The position numbers and the translations under genes are program-made. A stretch of DNA of 5,228 nucleotides. It comes from Caldora sp. SIO3E6. GTDB lineage: Bacteria; Cyanobacteriota; Cyanobacteriia; Cyanobacteriales; Coleofasciculaceae. The notes under the pieces are model-generated. The model saw only the letters and a list, made by a program, of their open reading frames with translations. It had not been told where the DNA came from and ran no database searches. This document shows positions 5,161 to 5,228 of the stretch, piece after piece. Positions within the stretch are counted from its first letter, which is position 1. Every line of letters begins with the position of its first letter. The stretch spans positions 1 to 5,228 of the forward strand of contig JAAHHL010000586.1 of assembly GCA_010672185.1 (NCBI GenBank), given 5' to 3'.

Positions 5161-5184
5161 GTAGGGGCGCACCGACGTGCGCCC
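5161..5184 (+). repeat. Intact copy of the palindromic intergenic repeat
   Basis: A 24-base unit: GTAG followed by the hairpin GGGCGCAC-CGAC-GTGCGCCC (5165-5184). It is the exact reverse complement of the unit restored from the MITE-split copy at 4734-4970, so the two copies lie in opposite orientations. It acts as an empty-site reference for the insertion. Confidence 0.88.
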
Positions 5185-5209
5185 AACCAACACATTCCCA
5201 ATCAACTTT

Positions 5210-5228
5210 AAGGTGTTATATTATGCCC
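5210..5228 (+). promoter_or_regulatory. Possible ribosome-binding site and start of a gene leaving the window
   Basis: AAGGTG (5210-5215) matches AAGGAG at five of six bases and lies seven bases before an ATG at 5223-5225. Only two codons are visible (Met-Pro), so nothing can be said about the product. It is the best start-like context in the right part of the window and would make a gene divergent from the operon. Confidence 0.3.

Overview
The window looks like a piece of a cyanobacterial chromosome, most likely from a filamentous species with a repeat-rich genome. Two things support this. The octamer GCGATCGC (HIP1) occurs seven times (starting at 695, 1127, 1389, 1809, 2964, 4139 and 4495). 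Short tandem repeats with 7- or 8-base units, the STRR type known from filamentous cyanobacteria, fill several of the gaps.

Positions 205-4180 hold one minus-strand operon of three genes. In transcription order they encode an aldehyde dehydrogenase (2687-4180), a class III PLP aminotransferase (1242-2558) and a DUF1338 metal-dependent oxygenase of the HglS / 2-oxoadipate dioxygenase type (205-1245). The last two genes overlap by ATGA. The order matches the end of a lysine catabolic route: aminoadipate semialdehyde to 2-aminoadipate, to 2-oxoadipate, to D-2-hydroxyglutarate. The families are seen directly; the pathway assignment is inference. No enzyme that would open lysine or pipecolate is in the window.

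Repeats have invaded the operon. A composite heptamer cassette lies in frame inside the DUF1338 gene (946-1080, 45 codons). A related cassette in the same orientation fills the gap between the first two genes (about 2559-2684) and keeps the aminotransferase frame open to a GTG that overlaps the dehydrogenase stop. A (TAGGTGT)n array touches the dehydrogenase start codon. Sixteen 8-base units lie in the presumed leader of the operon, downstream of a plausible promoter at 4518-4557.

From 4561 to 5222 I see no convincing gene. This stretch holds the most striking object in the window: a 204-bp non-coding, MITE-like element (4748-4951). It has perfect 17-bp terminal inverted repeats, 9-bp target duplications and six internal hairpins. 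It sits in the loop of a short palindromic repeat, and an uninterrupted copy of that repeat, in inverted orientation, lies at 5161-5184. At the right edge, a possible plus-strand promoter/operator (5031-5063) and a Shine-Dalgarno-like site before an ATG at 5223 hint at a divergent gene that continues outside. At the left edge, a long hairpin with a T-run (73-114) looks like a terminator between the operon and whatever lies further left.
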